Shown in pieces: positions 7,314 through 10,520 of a stretch of DNA of 10,520 nucleotides (position 1 is the stretch's first letter; each line of letters starts with the position of its first letter). The stretch is from Bacteroidota bacterium (GTDB taxonomy: Bacteria; Bacteroidota; Bacteroidia; Sphingobacteriales; Sphingobacteriaceae). The stretch lies in assembly GCA_025355225.1 (NCBI GenBank), contig JANYAB010000015.1, forward strand, positions 1-10,520. The letters run 5' to 3'. The position numbers were made by a program, and so were the translations under genes. Under the pieces are notes generated by a model. That model had not been told where the DNA came from. It saw nothing but the letters and a program-made list of their open reading frames with translations, and did no database searches.

Positions 7314-7406
7314 AGGTTTCCAATTAACTTATCGCTTTATAATAACCAAATGCCTGGATTTTTACATTATGTCGAAAATTTCATGGACCAGTGTGACAAC
7401 TATAAA

Positions 7407-7438
7407 AAAGACCCTGGAGCCAACGCTTCAGGGTCTTT
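7407..7438 (-). terminator. Rho-independent terminator of the fasciclin gene
   Basis: The arms AAAGACCCTGGAGC (7407-7420) and GCTTCAGGGTCTTT (7425-7438) pair over 14 positions with one imperfect pair, around the 4-base loop CAAC. On the minus strand the stem runs into CTTTTTTATA, a U-tract. It lies about 110 bases past the fasciclin stop codon. The plus-strand side also ends in TCTTTCT, but no plus-strand gene reads into it. Confidence 0.85.
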
Positions 7439-7441
7439 CTA

Positions 7442-7476
7442 CAGTTTGCAGTTGACGGTTTGCAGTTTGCAAAGCT
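7442..7476 (+). repeat. Heptamer array A (CAGTTTG-type), 5 units
   Basis: Consecutive 7-base units: CAGTTTG, CAGTTGA, CGGTTTG, CAGTTTG, CAAAGCT. This array is in inverted orientation to array B. It lies between the fasciclin stop codon and the terminator. Confidence 0.75.
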
Positions 7477-7486
7477 GAAATTATTT

Positions 7487-7549
7487 ACTGCCAACCGGTT
7501 ACTGCCAACTGCACAGTGCCATCTGCCAACTGCATACCGCCAACTGATC
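7487..7549 (+). repeat. Heptamer array B (ACTGCCA-type), 9 units
   Basis: Nine contiguous 7-base units with consensus ACTGCCA: ACTGCCA, ACCGGTT, ACTGCCA, ACTGCAC, AGTGCCA, TCTGCCA, ACTGCAT, ACCGCCA, ACTGATC. The last unit overlaps the fasciclin stop codon (7548-7550). Segment 7524-7546 is complementary to 7449-7471 in array A at 20 of 23 positions, so the fasciclin transcript would carry a long imperfect hairpin just after its stop. Confidence 0.8.
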
Positions 7550-8096
7550 AGCTTGGCATCAAAACCGTATTTACTACGTGTATTACGCCATTGCTTTGGT
7601 TTACATCGGCGATAGTGATCCATGACATGCCGCCTTTTTCGTCTACGAGGTATAGTTTTTTACCTTTTGCCATAATGGTTAAAGTGCCGCCTTCAACTGT
7701 CTTTAATTCGGCCTTGCCGTTACCTTCTTTAACCTTGGCCCATAGGTCTTCAGCGCTTAATCTGCCGGCAACAACATGGTAAGTTAAAATTTTGGTTAAA
7801 GTTGCTTTGTTTTCAGGTTTTACCAGGTCATCAACGGTTCCTGCGGGTAATTTGTTGAATGCTTCGTTAGTCGGTGCAAACACGGTGAAGGGGCCTGCCG
7901 ACTCTAAAGTTTCAACTAAACCTGCTGCTTTCACTGCGGCCACCAGTGTAGTGTGGTCCTTTGAATTAACTGCATTTTCAACAATGTTTTTAGTAGGATA
8001 CATGGCTGCTCCACCTACCATTTTTGTTTGAGCATAAGTTTTAGGCGCAACTGCAATAGCTACTATTGCAAAGGCCGCGATAATTATTTTTTTCAT
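7548..8096 (-). CDS. Secreted single-domain fasciclin (FAS1) protein
   Basis: A 182-residue protein with a clear Sec signal peptide (likely cleavage T-Y-A|Q after residue 22). The mature protein is a single FAS1/beta-Ig-h3 domain covering residues about 35-181. It has the H1 motif F-T-V-F-A-P-T-N-E-A-F (70-80), the central Y106-H107 pair, and the C-terminal H2 motif G-V-I-H-V-V-N-T-V-L-M-P (170-181). FAS1 domains mediate adhesion or surface and protein contacts; the role in bacteria is generally not known in detail. It should be periplasmic or extracellular. It is a separate unit with a strong terminator. The stop codon lies inside a degenerate 7-bp repeat array, suggesting the repeat expanded or inserted right at the gene end. 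Confidence 0.93.
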   Translation of the reverse strand: MKKIIIAAFAIVAIAVAPKTYAQTKMVGGAAMYPTKNIVENAVNSKDHTTLVAAVKAAGLVETLESAGPFTVFAPTNEAFNKLPAGTVDDLVKPENKATLTKILTYHVVAGRLSAEDLWAKVKEGNGKAELKTVEGGTLTIMAKGKKLYLVDEKGGMSWITIADVNQSNGVIHVVNTVLMPS

Positions 8097-8219
8097 TTTA
8101 ATAATGTGGTTATTTGTGAGAAAATACGAACTCGCGGTGCGGCCGGTTTTTTTGAAGAGATATTTTTTGCTTATATCGTCATTTTCAATGCAATATGTTT
8201 AGAATCGCAATAATAATAT

Positions 8220-9341
8220 CTAAAAAAATAAGGCTGACGCAATATGATCAGCATATAATTTACCTTTTGGGCTGAGGTAAATGGTTTGGTCCCGTTGTGT
8301 TATCCACTCCCTTTCAAAAAAAATAATGGTTTCTTTTAACAGCAAAGCTGCAGATCCTGCTGCTATAAGGTTCAACTGGTCGAGATCAAGCCCCCACATG
8401 GTTCGCAGCGAGGTCAAGATATATTCATTTAAACGATTGGTTTCGGTAAGGATCTCAGTTTCGGCAGGGATTTTGTTTTTATTGATGTCCTGTATATACT
8501 TTGAGTTATTGGCCACGTTCCATTGACGCATTTCGCTATTATAGGAATGTGCTGACGGGCCGATGCCGAGATATTTTACTCCTTTCCAATAGTTGGTATT
8601 ATGCCTGGAATAGTTGCCGGGCAGGCAAAAGTTTGAAATCTCGTAATGCTCAAAACCATTAGATTGCATGGCATCCATCAGTTGAATAAACTGGCCGGCA
8701 CTTTGTTCATCACTCATAGCCGCTTGTTTTTTCTTTTTAATGAACGACGCTAAAGCCGTTCGCGGCTCAACCGTCATAGAATATGCAGATACATGCGGAA
8801 CCTGCAGTTCAAACACTTTATTCAAATTATGCGTCCATTTCGCATCTGTTAGCAGGGGATAACCATAGATCAAGTCGATGGTGATGTTTTCAAATCCTGC
8901 ATCCTGAGATCTTTTGACCGAGGTCTCTGCTTCTGCTGCACGATGAACACGATTCATCCAGGTCAGATCATCATCAAAAAAGGATTGTATGCCGATGCTG
9001 AAACGGTTCAAAGGCGTTTGTTTTAACGATTTAAGTTTTTCGATATTCAGATCATCGGGATTGGCTTCAAGTGAGATCTCTGCAACAGCCGATACGATGT
9101 GAATCGATGTTATTTTATCAATGATCAGGTTCACCTCTTCGCTGGTAAGCAACGACGGCGTGCCCCCGCCAAAATAAATAGTCTCAATGGTCTCACTACT
9201 TAGAAAATCCTTTTGCAGTTCTATTTCCTTTAGCAAAGCCTGCACCAATTCATCTTTATAGGTGCTTGATGTACTGAAATGGAAATCGCAATAGTGACAT
9301 GCTTGTTTGCAAAAAGGGACATGAATGTATACACCGGCCAT
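8220..9341 (-). CDS. hemW: HemW, radical-SAM heme chaperone (formerly called oxygen-independent coproporphyrinogen III oxidase-like)
   Basis: From the ATG at 9341 the protein has 373 residues, the normal HemW length. The N-terminus carries the radical-SAM cluster motif C11-K-Q-A-C15-H-Y-C18-D-F20. The F after the last cysteine, where HemN has a further cysteine, points to HemW rather than HemN. Further HemW hallmarks are Y-F-G-G-G-T-P-S (56-63), and E-I-S-N-F...S-R-H-N...Y-W (234-252) followed by L-G-I-G-P-S-A-H-S-Y (258-267). HemW binds heme and delivers it to respiratory proteins, using a 4Fe-4S cluster and SAM. The frame is open further upstream to an ATG at 9437, but that extension is translated from a 7-base repeat and precedes the conserved start M-A-G-V-Y-I-H-V-P-F; a -7 box at 9346-9353 also excludes it. 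I therefore use 9341. Confidence 0.93.
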   Translation of the reverse strand: MAGVYIHVPFCKQACHYCDFHFSTSSTYKDELVQALLKEIELQKDFLSSETIETIYFGGGTPSLLTSEEVNLIIDKITSIHIVSAVAEISLEANPDDLNIEKLKSLKQTPLNRFSIGIQSFFDDDLTWMNRVHRAAEAETSVKRSQDAGFENITIDLIYGYPLLTDAKWTHNLNKVFELQVPHVSAYSMTVEPRTALASFIKKKKQAAMSDEQSAGQFIQLMDAMQSNGFEHYEISNFCLPGNYSRHNTNYWKGVKYLGIGPSAHSYNSEMRQWNVANNSKYIQDINKNKIPAETEILTETNRLNEYILTSLRTMWGLDLDQLNLIAAGSAALLLKETIIFFEREWITQRDQTIYLSPKGKLYADHIASALFF

Positions 9342-9345
9342 GCGG

Positions 9346-9353
9346 CAAAGGTA
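9346..9353 (-). promoter_or_regulatory. -7 box TACCTTTG of hemW, four bases from the start codon
   Basis: The minus strand reads TACCTTTG-CCGC-ATG. A full TAnnTTTG match this close to the start implies transcription beginning at or next to the ATG, hence a leaderless or nearly leaderless mRNA. No clear -33 box was found at standard spacing. Confidence 0.55.
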
Positions 9354-9390
9354 GATAATAGTTGCTTTGATTGACCAGCAATTGACGTTA

Positions 9391-9439
9391 AGCCATAAGT
9401 CTAAAGTCCTCAGTCGAAAGTCAAAGCCCAAAGTCATCA
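9391..9439 (+). repeat. Degenerate heptamer array (AGTCNAA), 7 units
   Basis: Consecutive 7-base units: AGCCATA, AGTCTAA, AGTCCTC, AGTCGAA, AGTCAAA, GCCCAAA, GTCATCA. The array starts about 38 bases upstream of the hemW -7 box. It differs in sequence from the heptamer arrays after the fasciclin gene but has the same 7-base period. Confidence 0.75.
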
Positions 9440-9637
9440 GGATTTACAAAAAATTATATCAACGGGTACAAGATTAATAGTAGTGTGGAATCAAATTAAA
9501 TGTTATTTATGCAGTTCAAATTTTAAAAATGAACACAATGATTAATACGATCTTAATATTGAGTGAATACTGAAAAAAAGGCTAAATTGTTTTTTAATAA
9601 TTCAATAATTCATTCATTAAACAATCAAATATTCAGG

Positions 9638-9645
9638 TAAATTTG
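9638..9645 (+). promoter_or_regulatory. -7 box TAAATTTG for the DUF4271 gene
   Basis: A full match to TAnnTTTG, 34 bases before the ATG at 9680, giving a leader of about 25-30 bases. The upstream 100 bases are very A/T-rich. No convincing -33 box is visible. Confidence 0.5.
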
Positions 9646-9679
9646 CAGCGGATTAAATTTTACTGGTCGTAATAATTAT

Positions 9680-10520
9680 ATGCGTTTTATCGCTTTGGGC
9701 CTTCTGTTTGTTACATTGCTGGTAAGTGAAGCCTATGCGCAACAAGATTTGTCAACTGCCCAAAGCCAGGATACATCATTAAGCAATACCAAAAATGAGC
9801 GTCTTCCTTTGCTCGATTCTGTAGCACAGGCCATCCAGGCCCGCGAACAGTTTGTTTCAGATTCCTTATCCGGGATATATATAAGACCCGCCGACTCGCT
9901 TCGCCACAATCAGTTGGTTGACAGCTTGTTTAAAAAGTATTTGTATAAGGGATATGGATTCCTGGATATCCCATCTACATCAAAAAGCCTTTTAAGGGAG
10001 GGCCGCAGCCGCGAAACGCGCGATAGGTGGGTTATAGGTATCATTATCGCCCTGTTATTATATACCGCTGCTTTAAATCTTTTTATGAGCAAGGATTTTG
10101 AAAGCGTATGGCAGTCTTTTTACAACAAACGTATGCTGAACCAGGTGAGCAGGGAAGACGGCCTTATCAATTCATGGGCATTCATAGGACTATTTTTATT
10201 GTTTGGCTTAACCTTTGGATTATTTTTGTATCAACTGGCAGCCTATCGCCACGTTTTTTACAGCATAAGCGGGATACAGCTTTTTATATCGTTGTCATTT
10301 ATCATCATCACTTTGTTTGCTGTCAAGTTTTTGATATTGAAATTTGTGGGTTTTGTTTTTAATATCAATAAGCTGGTGAGCGAATACCTTTCGGTTTTGT
10401 ACTTAACCTATTTTAATATAGCATTTGTTTTTTTGCCTGTGGCTGTATGCTTTAGTTTACTTGCCGGTCAACTTATTCCGTATATACTGGTTATCGCGCT
10501 CATCCTTATCGTAATTATAT
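9680..10520 (+). CDS. DUF4271-like polytopic membrane protein, C-terminus cut by the window edge
   Basis: I translated from the ATG at 9680; the frame stays open for 280 codons to the end of the window. A Sec signal peptide is visible (likely cleavage A-Y-A|Q after residue 20). A polar region of about 95 residues follows, rich in Q, S and D. Transmembrane segments come next at about 117-134, 167-188, 198-220, 242-262 and 266 onward. This layout and sequence fit the Bacteroidota-specific DUF4271 family, whose function is unknown. From memory, these genes often sit just upstream of hemD (uroporphyrinogen-III synthase); if so here, hemD would lie just past 10520. The gene is divergent from hemW. 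Confidence 0.75.
   Translation, partial: MRFIALGLLFVTLLVSEAYAQQDLSTAQSQDTSLSNTKNERLPLLDSVAQAIQAREQFVSDSLSGIYIRPADSLRHNQLVDSLFKKYLYKGYGFLDIPSTSKSLLREGRSRETRDRWVIGIIIALLLYTAALNLFMSKDFESVWQSFYNKRMLNQVSREDGLINSWAFIGLFLLFGLTFGLFLYQLAAYRHVFYSISGIQLFISLSFIIITLFAVKFLILKFVGFVFNINKLVSEYLSVLYLTYFNIAFVFLPVAVCFSLLAGQLIPYILVIALILIVII

Noticed and set aside
7381..7623. 80-residue minus-strand open frame
   Set aside because: It is a translation of the fasciclin gene's 3' end in another frame together with the heptamer arrays and terminator; not a gene.

Overview
The window looks like chromosomal DNA from a Bacteroidota bacterium, probably a soil or freshwater member of the Sphingobacteriaceae (Pedobacter/Mucilaginibacter-like). 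This is inferred from the gene content (DUF4271 membrane protein, short FAS1 protein, GH116 hydrolase with a Tat signal, TPR-tailed esterase), the lack of Shine-Dalgarno motifs with A/T-rich sequence before most start codons, and Bacteroidota-type -7 promoter boxes (TAnnTTTG). No species can be named from the sequence alone. No rRNA, tRNA, CRISPR array, phage gene or transposase gene was seen.

Layout. Positions 1-2257 (-) hold most of a Tat-exported GH116-family glycosidase whose C-terminus lies outside the window. A 367-bp divergent intergenic region (2258-2624) follows; it is dominated by a 198-bp element (2343-2540) that is palindromic at two scales. From 2625 to 6124 (+) lies a tight same-strand cluster: an AraC-type regulator, a secreted TAP-like/S33 alpha/beta hydrolase, and a secreted esterase-D-type hydrolase with TPR repeats. 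A short convergent gap (6125-6356) carries a degenerate direct repeat and an 18-bp palindrome. Then come three minus-strand genes: a JmjC/cupin_8 oxygenase-like protein (6357-7238), a secreted fasciclin-domain protein (7548-8096), and the radical-SAM heme chaperone HemW (8220-9341). The window ends inside a plus-strand DUF4271 membrane protein (9680-10520+).

Gene-free stretches. 7239-7547 holds the cupin gene's promoter, a strong hairpin terminator for the fasciclin gene, and two facing arrays of a degenerate 7-bp repeat. 9342-9679 holds the hemW promoter, a second and different 7-bp repeat array, an A/T-rich stretch with nothing recognised, and a -7 box for the DUF4271 gene.

How the genes may work together. 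The AraC regulator and two exported hydrolases are probably one transcription unit, and the divergent GH116 enzyme could belong to the same regulon; this is inference from layout only. HemW and DUF4271 are housekeeping-type genes. In Bacteroidota DUF4271 is, to my recollection, often next to hemD, which would give a loose heme theme at the right edge. The most unusual content is intergenic: the two-level palindromic element and the two heptamer arrays.
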